Origin: Rhizophagus irregularis
Taxonomy: Eukaryota; Glomeromycota; Glomeromycetes; Glomerales; Glomeraceae
Length of the DNA stretch: 64,000 bases
Assembly (NCBI RefSeq): GCF_026210795.1
Contig: NC_089460.1
Location: 372,001-436,000 of the forward strand
Direction: 5' to 3'
Made by a program: the position numbers and the translations under genes. The notes under the pieces are model-generated. The model saw nothing but the letters and a program-made list of their open reading frames with translations, was not told where the DNA came from and did no database searches. Shown piece by piece: positions 11,176-23,725 of the stretch. Numbering within the stretch: the stretch's first letter is position 1; each line of letters begins with the position of its first letter.

Positions 11176-12791
11176 ATGTTGCGGCCTATTTTTCATTCTA
11201 CCACAATACGTTCTGCTTTAGCATTGGCAGCTCGTACTTTTACGTCCACTGTCAGTGCAGGTGGACCAACTTTTGCTTTGACCGAGGAACAACAAGGTTT
11301 TCAAGAACTTGCTCGCAAATTCGCTCATGAAGAAATCGCGCCAAAGGCAGCACACCATGACCGAACCGGCGAGTATCCAACAGAAATTATTAAAAAAGCT
11401 TGGGAACTTGGTCTAGTAAATACCCATATTCCTACAGAATTTGGTGGTCTTGGATTTGGTGTTTTTGATTCCAGCCTAATTACTGAAGAATTAGCTTGGG
11501 GTTGCACGGGCATTCAGACAGCTATTGAGGCAAATGGACTTGCAGAAGCTCCATTACTTGTAGCTGGAAATAAAGAACAGAATAAAAAATATTTAGGTCG
11601 TATGACAGAAGAGCCGCTTATGGCCGCCTATTGCGTGACAGAACCTGGCGCAGGTTCAGACGTTGCCGGAATAATAACCAAGGCAGAAAAAAGAGGCGAT
11701 AAATGGGTTATTAACGGACAAAAAATGTGGATCACTAATGGCGGTAAAGCCAATTGGTATTTTATTTTGGCTCGTAGTGATCCAACCGCAAAAGCTGGTT
11801 CCGCATTTACAGGTTTTATTGTTGACGCAAATACACCCGGTATTTCACTTGGCAAAAAAGAAATAAATTTAGGACAACGCGCAAGTGACACGAGAGGTGT
11901 TACATTCGAAGAAGTTGTTGTGCCTCAAGAAAATGTGTAATATATATTATATTTTTGAAGTAATATCTTGAAATATGAGAAATAACACAATTATATGTCA
12001 ACTTTCTTTTAACTAGCCTCGGATCTCCTGGTCAAGGTTTCAAGATTGCCATGGCTGCTTTCGATATCACACGTCCATTAATCGCAGCTGGTGCTGTGGG
12101 ATTAGCTCGTCGTGCTATGGAAGAAGCCCTCAAATATTCACTTGAAAGAAAAACAATGGGACAAACAATGTGAAATTTATTTAATTTTATATGTTCATAG
12201 CTAATATCATATATTAATTTTACTTTTGTGCTTTTATATATAGCTTCAATTACCAAAGTGTAGCATTCATGCTTGCTGATGCTGCTATTGGGATTGAAGC
12301 GGCGCGCAATATGGTTTGGAAGGTAAATTTACATTAGCTTGTAAGAGTATTAAGAATGTTTTCCTTCACTCATATATTTATATATTATAGTCTGCCTGGT
12401 TGCGTGATCAAAACCAGAGAAATACATATTATGCATCTATTGCAAAGGCGGTATGTTTTTGACTGATTTCTTAATAGTGAAAAGTAGTAACTCCTTGAAA
12501 GTAGAATTGATTTTATTTAACAACCCTATAGCTGGCTTCTGATGTTGCCGTTACTACAGCTAGTAATGCTATTCAAATTTTTGGTGGAAATGGGTTCAAT
12601 ACTGGTAAATAAAATGAATTGTAATCATAGCATAATTATGTTGATAATTAACTATTGTTTTCTTGAATTCAGAATATCCGGTCGAAAAATTATACCGTGA
12701 TTCTAAAATTTTCCAAATTTATGAGGGAACTTCACAAATTCAACGACTAATTATTTCTCGGCATTTAGCTGAAAATGCAGCTAATATGTAA
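11176..12791 (+). CDS. ACADM: Medium-chain acyl-CoA dehydrogenase, mitochondrial
   Basis: FAD enzyme for the first step of mitochondrial beta-oxidation; it passes electrons to ETF. Six exons: 11176-11936, 12017-12169, 12244-12322, 12391-12450, 12532-12604, 12673-12791, in phase, giving 414 residues. Residues 1-30 form a mitochondrial presequence ([20 protein letters not shown]). Signatures include [45 protein letters not shown] (FAD/substrate loop), [17 protein letters not shown] and [20 protein letters not shown]. The catalytic Glu is in [28 protein letters not shown] and [13 protein letters not shown] match the MCAD branch best. No peroxisomal targeting signal is visible at the C-terminus (AANM). 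It marks the right edge of the gene-dense block. Confidence 0.95.
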
Positions 12792-13989
12792 TATTAGAAC
12801 TACTGGTTATATTTTTCTAATGGGTCAAAAATTCCCTTACATTTATAGATATCTAGGATCGTTTTAAAATTCATAAATAAACTCGAATTTAAATTATTCA
12901 AGTTTTTCTTGCTGCGATAGGTGTTATAGATTCAAAAAAAAGGATGTATGCAAATATTTACTTTTATTAAATTATTCTTAAACCTGTCCATTATCATCAT
13001 ATAAAGGGATCGTTACCAATTGTTACGATAATTTATTTTTTTTTTGTATACGATTTAACCAAAATGTTCTCATCCTGGATTCTTTAATCTAAACCAGAAT
13101 TATTGTTCGTTAAAATAGTGAGTTCATAATCGATTTTTAAAATGTGCAATATTGTGGATTTTTGTATCTACGATTATGGATTCCTGTGTTGCAACCAAAC
13201 ATCTGATATAATTTCGTGAAATCCGTTGATCAAACATCGGCATCTGTATCCTTTCCACTTAAACTACTTGCCAAAAGCCTATAACTTGTATCGAAAAAAA
13301 ATCCTTTTTATTGTAACCATGCATCTTCAAATAAATTCCATCAGGTCGCATCAAATTTGAAGGTTCTAACATAAATTATCAATTTCTCCTTTCCAAGACA
13401 TCTATTTCATCTCTAAACTTTCTTTTGTACTTTAACTCTAGCAATCGGATTTTTCTAGCACTGTCAATCTTAAAAAATGCGGAACTAGCCCACGACAAAT
13501 CTACCGAGAAACTTTTCAACTGTATTTTCGGTATCAATTAATGCCTGATATAATTAAGTGCTACCAGATTAATCCTTTTGCTTGATTGGCCTTATCATTT
13601 CTTATGATACCAACCAAATCATTATAGCGTGTTGAAGTAAAAGCGTGGTGTGTTTCGCATAGTGTTTGCCAAGGACGCTGATAACAACCTCTTGTGACAA
13701 CGGTTCTATCCCACTATAAACGCGATACCACAGCCTAAAAGCTTAACAGATTCATCTGTTTTTAGATATTTCCAGCTCCGAATCTAGGTCAGTTTAGGAT
13801 TTTTTTTAAAAGAACAAGAATGATCCTCGAAGCAAAATGGAGAGCAACAAGCCGATCGGCTTCAAGCTGACGGCCATCAATGCTAACAAGGTTGATTTCA
13901 TTCATTCTTGAGTATAGTTCACCAAAAAATCGATCTTTTGTGGAATATCACCGTTCATCCGAAGGAGTAACACACTCAATATATAAAAC
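12792..13989 (-). other. Intergenic with decayed coding sequence
   Basis: No intact gene. On the minus strand short readable pieces are broken by stops and shifts: NLMRPDGIYLKMHGYNKKD near 13,360-13,310, RKIRLLELKYKRKFRDEID near 13,460-13,400, and ALIDTENTVEKFLGRFVVG near 13,540-13,490. They suggest one old coding sequence that I cannot assign to a family. Confidence 0.35.
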
Positions 13990-14420
13990 ACAATACCATT
14001 AGTACTCATTGTAATATCGAAGATAGTTCGTGTTTACCCCGCGCGCCTGATACTCCGAAGAGCATCTTGGAATCGCCAATATTATTCCAAAACTCATTAA
14101 GAATCATCTCCAATGTTTGTAATATTTGTATCCATGCGCACATCGATATTTGAGCCATTGATTCGGAATCGCCCAGTAATGCTTTGGATAAAGTTCCGGG
14201 ATACTCAAATCGTAGATCAGTTGGAATTATGGGCGAAAGGTAATGATTGATTCGACCTCCGGTAATATCCCAAGTATAAAGCATATTCTCGGGCTTAAAA
14301 CGAATGTCGCACGGTAAATTGCATATTACTGCGTAAATTACTCGTATGGTTGGAACCAGTCCAAATTCATCATCACCAGCAATTTATTCATGATATCATT
14401 ATAAAAATTTGCGACCTCGA
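13990..14420 (-). pseudogene. CACTA-type (Tnp2-like) transposase remnant
   Basis: Minus-strand fragments match conserved parts of the Tnp2-like transposase also present at 49.8-52.9 kb in this window. MMNLDWFQPYE is read near 14,385-14,350. After a frameshift comes VIYAVICNLPCDIRFKPENM near 14,345-14,285, then INHYLSPII. The longest open piece (14,284-14,006) runs on into sequence I do not recognise. No ends or target duplication are visible, so this is a fossil. Confidence 0.6.
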
Positions 14421-14579
14421 ACAGACCAGGTCTATTAACAATGTCTTAGAGATTCAAACCTGTTATTTGACGTTTATTTGTGACAAGGTTAGCACGTCAC
14501 CACAAAGCTTACCTAGATGTTCATCTAAATTAGATTAGGTGACTAAGAAAGGACGTTACAAAAGGAGAGTACTAATCCA

Positions 14580-14720
14580 ATCCTGAGGCAAAAGTTTACC
14601 TTGCAAGAGCGTTGAAAGCGTAATTCCTATTTCTTCGTCATCTCCTACGAAGTAATTTAGACGTTCTTCTTCCGACTTGTTTAGCAGGGCACCTCTGATT
14701 TTGTATCTGTTTGTCAGAGA
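14580..14720 (-). pseudogene. Short decayed coding segment, unknown
   Basis: One open minus-strand stretch reads GALLNKSEEERLNYFVGDDE then TLLQGKLLPQDWISTLLL before a stop. It is well formed but has no start or partner exons that I can find. It may belong to the same dead element as the transposase remnant to its left. Confidence 0.3.
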
Positions 14721-17489
14721 AAATTTCTTTTAATTTGCTATCTGCTGTTTCTTTCCAATTTCCAATCATTATGATAAAGTACAACACAAATAGATTCTGA
14801 ATATTTATCTCTCATAACACAAACTTTCATTAAACTTTTAAGTGATGAGAAAACGCGACGCGCGACGTGTCATTTTATCAAACTTATACTTTTATATAAT
14901 TTTCCTTGTTACACAACTTTATCTCTAATTTTAAGCATAATTTTGGTTTTTTTCTATATAATGTATGATATAAAGTTTAAAACATAGTCGAATATGACCT
15001 CATAATTATCCGGGGTCCTTTAGACGATGGCATAAAAATATGATTTATTTTTTTGATGCGATTGTGAAACTTTATAATAACAATTAGATTCAGAAGTGAA
15101 AAATGCTAGATAAGCGAATGAAATATCAAAGAAGGAGTACGATCCTAGGCCATTTAATGCGAGTCCCAGCATCACATTATTTCTTTGATCACCCTTTCTT
15201 AAGAGTTTGACGCTTAACTTTTTTATTACAAACCTGAATATGGGCAAATTATTTTTCATTGATAAGCGAACACAAAATTTATATTTGAGAACGTATATAT
15301 GAAGTCGCCAATCCCTGCTTCAAATTATTCACGTCTGGAAAATATCTATGAATTGTGTGAATTTATCTTGTAAATCCTGATATAGACACGAATATATGAT
15401 AACGGTCTTAATTATCTGAAAAAGATTTGTAAAGATGTATATTAACAGACGATAAGAGTGGCAAAATCTACTGGAAATTCTCCAATAACCCATTATAATG
15501 AGAGTCTATGGAGGTGGAGATAGTGTATCTGTTACACAGGCAGATATAAATTATAAATTTGCAATTAAAATATTCACTATTTACTTTACTCTTTTACTAT
15601 TGAAAAAGACTTGGGTCACCGTGTATTTACAGTGGATACGATAAAAAAACGGAGAAAAATCCCTACCTCCACATCTATTACCGCCGGACTCAAAAAGTGG
15701 CATACAGCTTGATATTAAAAGCGATGAAGACATTCGTTTATGACTCTAATTACAAGTTTAACACCGACATTAAAGTTCTCATAGACAATTCAACAAAAAC
15801 AAGAGTTTCAAAACTTTTAATTTCACTATTGATCGCGTCTTCTTACTTGTGATCACAATAGTTTCAAGGCTTCCTGTCGTAAGAATTGAAACTACTCGTA
15901 ATTCTTAGCAATTATTGGGAATGATTCATTTTCACTGCAACAAGTTGGAATGGCAGGTTGGAATTATGATTGTTGGATGGATTTATCGTTTTTGGATAAG
16001 AACAATTCTTTGATCCACTTTTGAAAATCATCTTTGGTGCTAGTTGTCAGTATGTTAACATATCGTACACTTTTTATAGTAGCTACTGCCATGTGTACAG
16101 TCACATATATTAGAACATGCGGAATATTTATGATTGAACATATTATATATATTAGTTGGTACATAAATTAGTTAGATACACTAATTTGTAGTTTTGTACA
16201 TTATATACTATACGATTTATGAAATCTTATGGATATATTACAATTTTTCGTATAATATATGATCATAATTTATGAACATTGCGTTTTTATAGGGAAGATG
16301 GGAATAATTTGAATTTTTTTTTTTAACTAATAATTTTAATGTTCATTCACAAAAAAAAAATTACAAATTTTCAAAAAATTCATTTTGTAACATTCAAAGG
16401 TCGACATGTGAGAAAATAGGATAAAACCCGTGACAAAATGTTTTGACCAGAATTACTGTTAAATTGCGGGATTTATTCGTGTAGAAATAAATAATAAATT
16501 ACATGATTCGGAGATACACGGATTTGTTTACAAGTGTTGTTACGGAAAAGTGACTAATCTAACTTATCTATATTAGCACAATTATCCAAGAATTGATACG
16601 GTTTAATCATCGATATCTGGTATTCTGGTTAAATAGAACGGTTGCCAGTTATATGAGATATAACAGTTCATAGAATTACTTAGTAAAGCCCTCCCTCAGA
16701 GAAAATAATGCTGGTCGGATTAAGGAAAATTGTATACGTGAGAAATCTCATAAATCTCATCACACAGATCTCTTTGTTACACACACAATTACAGACGTAT
16801 AAATATCCAGATTATGATACATTTTTTTTTGTATTTGTAGTCAATATAATTAGTTATACTGTATTTGACACAATAAAATGTCAAATCGAACACATGTAAA
16901 AATGATCTGGTAAACGGCTAAATAGGTACTTCACTATAATGTATAACGTGGTATATAACACACGATGCGTTCGTACCACTCTAAGCTCTCTCTTTCCTCA
17001 CAAATTACCTTCTCAAAGCTCACATTATCAACCCTCGACATTGCAGGATTATGGCCCAAAGAATATTTTATTGCTTCATTTTGGGTAACGATCTTAACAA
17101 TGTTTTTCCGGTTACTATTAGTAAATTTACCCGTGTCAAGCAAGTATCCGGAAATATTTGGAAAGTTTGAAGGTGTTACCGAAGGAATGAATATACTTGA
17201 AGAGAAGTCTAATACCGAAATCGACATTGAACAAGAACTTGGAGGCAGTAAGTTCGTCTACGAATCTATTGCAGACTTTTTCTGAAGAACGTCCTAGAGG
17301 AATTGAATCATAGTGTAACAGCCGCCGCTCTCCGCTCAACGGTTTACCTCTCGAACAAGAAATTCACTGCCCTTTTATTAATTAGCTTGTTTCTCTCTTT
17401 CTATTTTTCCACAAAGAGCACATACAGAGGAAAAGGCGCCTTTGATATAGAGATCCTGAGGAAACAAATATTATTAAAGGTTTAAGTGG
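14721..17489. other. Gene-poor AT-rich intergenic DNA
   Basis: Only short ORFs without recognisable motifs, for example a plus-strand ORF at 16,965-17,285 overlapping an equally open minus-strand frame. I see no RNA gene, tandem repeat or transposon ends. The ORF at 16,965 ends about 200 bp before the AAA-ATPase-like pseudogene and might be unrelated leader sequence. Confidence 0.5.
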
Positions 17490-18975
17490 TGAGGTTCCCG
17501 TGTCACAATCAGAATTCAAATTAGTACGTGAGAATCATCTACTATAGGTGGACAACTGGCTAAGCTTAATATGAATTGTGATCATTACTTCGTATCGCGA
17601 CCTCGAAAATTTGGAAAATTTTTATATGAACAATTGAACATCCGCCAGACATTTATGTTAAGAGTGCAATAAAGAAGTGGAATGAACCAGACTTGCCTCC
17701 AATTCCGGTCATCCGACTTGATTTCTCTAAGTTAACATCGAATAAAGAATAAAGTATCAGAGGTATTAGAAAATGAACTTCATTCAGATGCTAAAATCGA
17801 TTAGGAATAGAGTTGGTATTATTTTGGAGCGTGATACGGTCAAAAGTATCAATGAAAAATTAATTACATCAATATCCGAACATGAAGAAAACGTGTATGA
17901 GAAAGTGGTAGTTCTCATAGATGAATATGATTTGCCAGTATTGAGTGATAAAGGCATTGCAAAGTTTCTTGTAATAGGCGACACAATGATTGCGCAGTTG
18001 AGTTTATAATAATTTGGAGGATATGACAATAAGCTCTGATTTATCCGGAGCATATGGATTTACAGAAGATGAAGAAAACGCTTAAAGCCGATTATCAGAA
18101 CGTTTTAATGACTTAACGGAAGAAACTTTGATTGACCTTTGAAAAAAATATGATGACTACTCTTGGAACTGTATGTTAAAGTATATAATTCATTAAGTGT
18201 GTGTATGATTTTGTGAACAATTCTAACTTGAAAATTTTTGGATTCAGCTAAATTGGCCAATATGGAGCATATTAAGAATATCGTAAATTGGTTGCAGATA
18301 CTACGCTATTATGGTTATCTAAAAGATGGTAATCCTGATTTACGACCATTATAATTACTTGATTTTTATCTTACAACTATTTACGGCAAGCAACATATTG
18401 GACTGCCATTTCGAAGTGAAGGCCGAACTGATATGTGGATTTAAACATTAAAATGTTTTTACTTTATTGAATTCAGGCGTTGTGAAAAAGCAGGATATAT
18501 CGCGTACTTAATACAAGAAGCAATAAATCAATTATTTAAAAAGCAAATTCAAATTTTTCTACCAAGACTAAATATGCTATTGGATGTGTTTGTTCGACAG
18601 AAACTCGAAAAATTTGTGGAATTGGAATTCAAGAATTCAAGTTCGGACGAAGATATAAAGATAAAAGTAGAAAAATTCGCCACTAATGAAATAGAAATCG
18701 ACAGCAGTAAACCGACCAAACCTACCAAAAAAATCGACAAAAATAAATATACAAAAAAACCGCCAGCAAAACGCTCAGTAAAAGAGCCAAGGAAAAAGCA
18801 CCAGTCCGAACATCAAGCAGCTCGAGCAGCTCAGACAGCTCAATCAACTCGGACAGCCCAAGCAGCTCAGATAACTCAAGCAGCTCAGACAGCTCAGGCA
18901 GCTCAGACAACTCAAACGTCCCCTTTTATTTTAAAAAAGAGAACATGCCATCACTTACGGATCGAGTGGGCTTGA
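17490..18975 (+). pseudogene. AAA-ATPase-like / PD-(D/E)XK family gene, decayed
   Basis: The fragments follow the order of the AAA-ATPase-like proteins (DUF1703 type) that are amplified in several microbial genomes. VSQSEFKLVRENHLL comes first (17,495-17,545, then an in-frame stop). Next is YFVSRPRKFGKFLYEQL (17,580-17,630). Then, shifted one frame, come KWNEPDLPPIPVIRLDFSKL (about 17,670-17,740), EKVVVLIDEYDLPVL (about 17,900-17,942), SGAYGFTEDEE, and an alpha-helical end. The Walker A-like RPRKFGK is followed by Phe where the family usually has Ser. There are at least three frameshifts or stops. The last ORF (18,574-18,975) is Lys-rich and ends in an Ala-Gln-Thr repeat. Confidence 0.6.
18818..18918 (+). 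repeat. 9-bp coding minisatellite (Ala-Gln-Thr)
   Basis: About eleven imperfect copies of GCTCAGACA in the 3' part of the decayed AAA-ATPase-like gene. They encode AQTAQ-type repeats on the plus strand. Confidence 0.8.
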
Positions 18976-21959
18976 AAAAAAAAAAATGGAATTAAAAATT
19001 TCTTTGATGAATTTTCTTATTAACAGTAAAATGTTAAGCAGTATACTCTCGTTTGGCGGACTCTCTCGTTTGAATAATATCATTAATAAGACTATTACGA
19101 AATATTTTAATTGCATATATCGTGCAGATAGGTTGAATTTATAATTAGTAAAATGATAATTAATAATTTGAAGAGTAATAATTTGAATTATAATAATAAT
19201 CTGAATTATAGTGATAATTTATAATGATAATTATATCGGTCTTCGACCATCCAATAACTGAGTTATATTTTATTTATTTTTATTTTTTTTATTCTTTTAT
19301 TTCTTATAGCTCAATTCTGATTCAGGATTTGGGTTATTAATTGATTATTATTATACACATATATTTTATATTATATTTTTTGGCGTGTCCTTTATTGAGA
19401 TGCCCTCCATATAATCTTAAATTATTTAAATCTAATATAGTTCGGTCATTAGGATTTAGGAATACTGCGGTGACCAATAAAAATTAATGCTATTTATTAA
19501 TAACGATTATCAAATATTGGATGTCTCATAAAAATATCGGCCCGCATATTCCTAATCGACTGAACAATAATTTGAATTATAGTGATAATTTGAATTAAAA
19601 ATAATAAAATTATAATGATTATGATAATAAAACTTTAATTATTATAATGACGGATTACTTTTTTTGATACTTTGAAAAATTTTATTAGACAAAAAGAATC
19701 TTCATACACAAAATTTGAAACCGTAGATCATTGAAAAATGCTTGGGGTAAATTTATAGTATGACCACAATTTGAGTAACGATATCATTTAGAATATCATC
19801 TAGGTTTGATGAATTTGGGTATGAAATTAACTCTCAATTGAACCATATCAAGTAAAAAAAAATCAAATCAATCAAAATCAAAATAATAATACCGCAGTAT
19901 TCGGATTTCGGATCAAACATACCAAAAGAAATAGTATATGACCGGGATCAAAAGAAACAAATATACCAATTGTATTACCACTGACTCTTTTCATTTGTTT
20001 GTAAAAAAAGTAATTAAATAATCTCAAAAAAAAAAAGGGGGGAAAGGAAAGGTTTCAAAAAATTTTTAATTATATTGATATTGATTATATCAAGAAATCG
20101 AGATTTTCGTTATATGACATCTAAATGATGTGATTACACGTACAATAAAAAACAAACATCCCTTTCTTATTTAAGATTTAAATTATTATAGCTTTTTTAT
20201 CATCCGAATAGATTATTAAATTATAGGAATTAGGAAAATAAATACTTTTATCACGTGATACAATATTAAACTGATTTAACCTAAATTGGATTAAAAAAAT
20301 TTTTTTTTACCAACATTTTCGTAACGTTATAAAATATGACGTTCATTATGATTTGCAAAGCATATCTTGCCTGCGTTACATAACAGACAGACATTAGCAA
20401 GTTAAACTATACCGGTTTTATGGTTTTAATTACGCCAACATAAAAATTTCTGGCCAAAATTTTTTGTACAGTTTCACCAAAAAAAAAAGGGGATAGAGAA
20501 AAGGAGATCGCGAAAAATTGGTTCCGTAAAAAAAAAAAAAATTTAACAATTTAGGAAAATAAAAAAAAAAGGACCGTTCAAATTTAAAATTCTGTAGTTT
20601 ATCCAGTAATAATAATTTTTTTATTGAAATTCCGAAAAATTCCGGAAATATCAGAATTATTTTGCATTATTATCTATCGCACAGACAGTTAAACGCTCGG
20701 AACCTAATTAGTTTATATGCGTAAAAAGTTTATGAAAAAAAATAAATGTTACACATAGAAAAATGAATTAACATTTCATTCAAAACGTTTTATTAAAAAA
20801 GAGAAAATATTATTAATTATAATCAAAAGGGTTCAACCGTTCTAGTTAAAGTCAATGCGCGATTAGTTGTTTTTGTTTTGTTTTGTTTTTTTTTTTCTTC
20901 GATTTCAAAAAATCATTATAATAAAGGGTAAAAAAAAAAAAAAAAAAATATCGTGGCGTACGCATATGATACATATACAAATCGCCATTTTTGACTTTCA
21001 AATTACTACCATATACATTACCTCATTTTCCACCATACATTAAACTTTGAAATGTGCTTTATATAGTTAATGATAGTCCCGAAATGCAAAACACTTTTTT
21101 TTTAACAAAGAAAAAAAAAAAAATTTTTTTTTAAAAAAAAAATAAATAAATAAAAAATATTTTTATCTTTTTTTTTTTTAAACACGTTAAATAACTATAT
21201 CAGCGGTGCACGTACTTCTTTCTTAAAACGTAATGTATCAACACATGAAATTAATATTATAATTCGTTAATTTTCAAGTTTCATGGCGAAGTATGGCACT
21301 CAAAAGCTCATGGTACTCAAGCTTCATGGCAACTCAAAGTTCATGTACTCCAAAAAAAAAAAATTTTATTTTTTTTTCTATAAAAAAAAACAATTTCTCC
21401 AATTAGTTTAGTATATGTGGTGCTATGTTTAAATAGGTTACAAGAATTTTTTTATCAGGCCATTGTATCCTACCTATCTCCCCGCCCCCCTCAAAAATTA
21501 TTTTTATCACGGAAAATTTTTTTTTTTTAATGACGAGAGATTTACCAACCGTGAAACGCCGTCTCACATTTTACCTAGACAATTTTTCATTCAAGATTTA
21601 CTTCAAGCATTCTCCGTTTTTATTTTACTTTACATGTTATTAAATAACGGATTTACATTTTTATTTTATTTTTTTTTTTTGAGAAAAAAAAAAAAAACGT
21701 TTTTTAATAAAATTGCATAAAAAAAAAATTTTTTTTTTTTTAACAAAAAAAATAATCGAGATCTATCTATGATTGATTCTATGATCATTGTCATTTATGA
21801 TATATTATCATGTTCTTGTACATAATAATTATTGTTCTGGTAAGATAGATCAGAAAATAATATTTCTTTTTTTAAAAATTAGATTTTGCTTATATAATTT
21901 AAAATGCATCATAATTATATACGTCATATTTTTTTTTTTTACTAGTGAATTATGATGAA

Positions 21960-22195
21960 AAAAAAAATTGTGCATGAAGAACATGAAAAACAATGTGTAT
22001 AATAAAGTTGCATTGAAGAAAAGGAAATGAAAAGATTGTGCATAAAGAAAAAAAAAAGACATGAAAAATATTGTGCATGGAGAAAAATAAAGACATGAAA
22101 AATATTGTGCATGGAGAAAAAATAAAGATATGAAAAATATTGTGCATGGAGAAGAAAGGACATGAAAAAAAAATTGTGCATGAAGAAAAATTATA
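21960..22195. repeat. Minisatellite, period about 33-36 bp
   Basis: Degenerate tandem copies containing GACATGAAAAATATTGTGCA, best preserved at 22,058-22,180. All three minus-strand frames stay open over the array, which yields spurious ORFs. Confidence 0.75.
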
Positions 22196-22289
22196 TATTT
22201 GAAAAGTATTGAATAAGATTTTGACCACATGATTGATTGATTATAGCGGGATTTAAAATAACAAAGAAAATTGCCATGTGCTAATAGAA

Positions 22290-22590
22290 TTTCCAACTAA
22301 AGTAAATTAAAATTCAATTAAAGTAAATTCAATTCAATTAAAGTAAATTAAAGTAAATTATAGTAAATTAAAGTAAATTATAGTAAATTATAGTAAATTA
22401 AAGTAAAATTAAAGTAAATTAAAGTAAATTAAAGTAAATTCAATTAAAAACAAATTCAATTAAAGTAAATTCAATTAAATTCAATTCAATTAAAATTAAA
22501 AGTAAATTCAATTCAATTAAACTAATTTAAAGTAAATTCAATTCAATTAAACTAATTTAAAGTAAATTCAATTTCAATTAAAGTAGTTTT
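22290..22590. repeat. AATTAAAGTAAATT satellite
   Basis: A long array of TAAAGTAAAT and TTCAATTCAATTAAAG variants, passing into CAACCAAATCCAACC repeats further right. Confidence 0.85.
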
Positions 22591-22599
22591 AATTAAAAC

Positions 22600-22775
22600 C
22601 AACCAAAAAAAACATAATTAACATTAAAGAAATCGGGAATCCAACCAAAGTAATCCAACTAAAATAAATACCAAAGTAATCACAACCAAATCCAACCAAA
22701 AGTAATCACTAAAGTAATCAAACTAAAGTAATCCAACCAAATCCAACCAACCATCCAACCAAATCCAAACATTGG
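22600..22775. repeat. CCAACCAAAGTAAT degenerate repeat
   Basis: Irregular copies of AATCCAACCAAA and AAAGTAATC, apparently evolved from the adjacent AATTAAAGTAAATT array. Confidence 0.7.
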
Positions 22776-23359
22776 TTTATGGTATATCGGACAAACTTTA
22801 AAAAAAAAAAAACCTGCTATAAACCGGCACTATATAAAAAATAATAACAATGATGTTATGCTTCACGTAATCTGGGATGCATAAGGACTGCGGTAGTCAT
22901 TGAGTCATCGGGTCATCGGAACTTGGGACCTTTAAATTTTTTTTTTTTTAAAGTTAAAAAACATTCAAAAATAAATTTAAAGTTTTAAAATTTAAAGTTA
23001 GATTTTTAACAATTTGCAATTTTCAAAACTAGACTTTTTAAATGTTTGAAGTTATGCGCGGTAGGTGTTAACAATGTTTCAATTTTTTTTTTTAACAATT
23101 ATAAAAATATATAAATGGGTGTATTGGCGGGAAAAAAAAAAATTGTCGTGTGAAAAATGGCACGATTGAAAGATGATAATAAAATTTTATTTTTACTTTG
23201 TCTTTTTTTAACAATAAATGTTAACAATCTGAAAATATTTAATAATGTAATACTGTAAGAGAAAACGTGTACAAGTAAGAATACAAAGTGTTACAAAGTG
23301 TACAACAGTACTGTTAAAAAGTACTAAATTAAACATATTATTAACTCAGTTAAACTCAG

Positions 23360-23402
<43 letters not shown>

Positions 23403-23579
23403 TAAACAATAAGAACAAAAAAGGCTTGCGCCATGAAATAACGTGCAAAGGATAAATTCGGAGATTAAAAAGAAAGAACAAAGAAAATTATGATATTATG
23501 ATATTATGATATTATGTATGAAGTGAGTACATAATAACCATGCTTTAAAAAAATGGCGTGGAAAACCAAAATTACAAAA

Positions 23580-23725
23580 TTTGGGTGATATAAATGATAT
23601 AAATGATATGAATGAACTTATGTACTATATGATATAAATGATATAAATGATATAAATGATATGAATGAACTTATGTACTATATGATATAAATGATATAAA
23701 TGATATAAATGATATAAATTATACG
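23580..23725. repeat. GATATAAAT array, higher-order repeat
   Basis: GATATAAAT units with two copies of a longer unit containing GATATGAATGAACTTATGTA (about 23,604 and 23,658). Confidence 0.85.

Noticed and set aside
16934-17285. Open frames on both strands before the AAA-ATPase-like pseudogene
   Set aside because: Both strands are equally open, neither has recognisable motifs, and splice signals do not link them to the pseudogene.
21850-22296. Overlapping minus-strand ORFs rich in Phe, His and Ser (FFHVL-type)
   Set aside because: All three frames are open because of the ATG-poor minisatellite; the peptides repeat with the DNA period.
23341-23398. Long poly-A run as the tail of a retroposed gene
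   Set aside because: No gene-derived sequence lies upstream and no target duplication is convincing; TTAACTCAG / TTAAACTCAG next to it is a short local repeat.
22290-23725. Possible CRISPR-like arrays
   Set aside because: The tandem units have no unique spacers; these are ordinary satellites in a eukaryotic genome.
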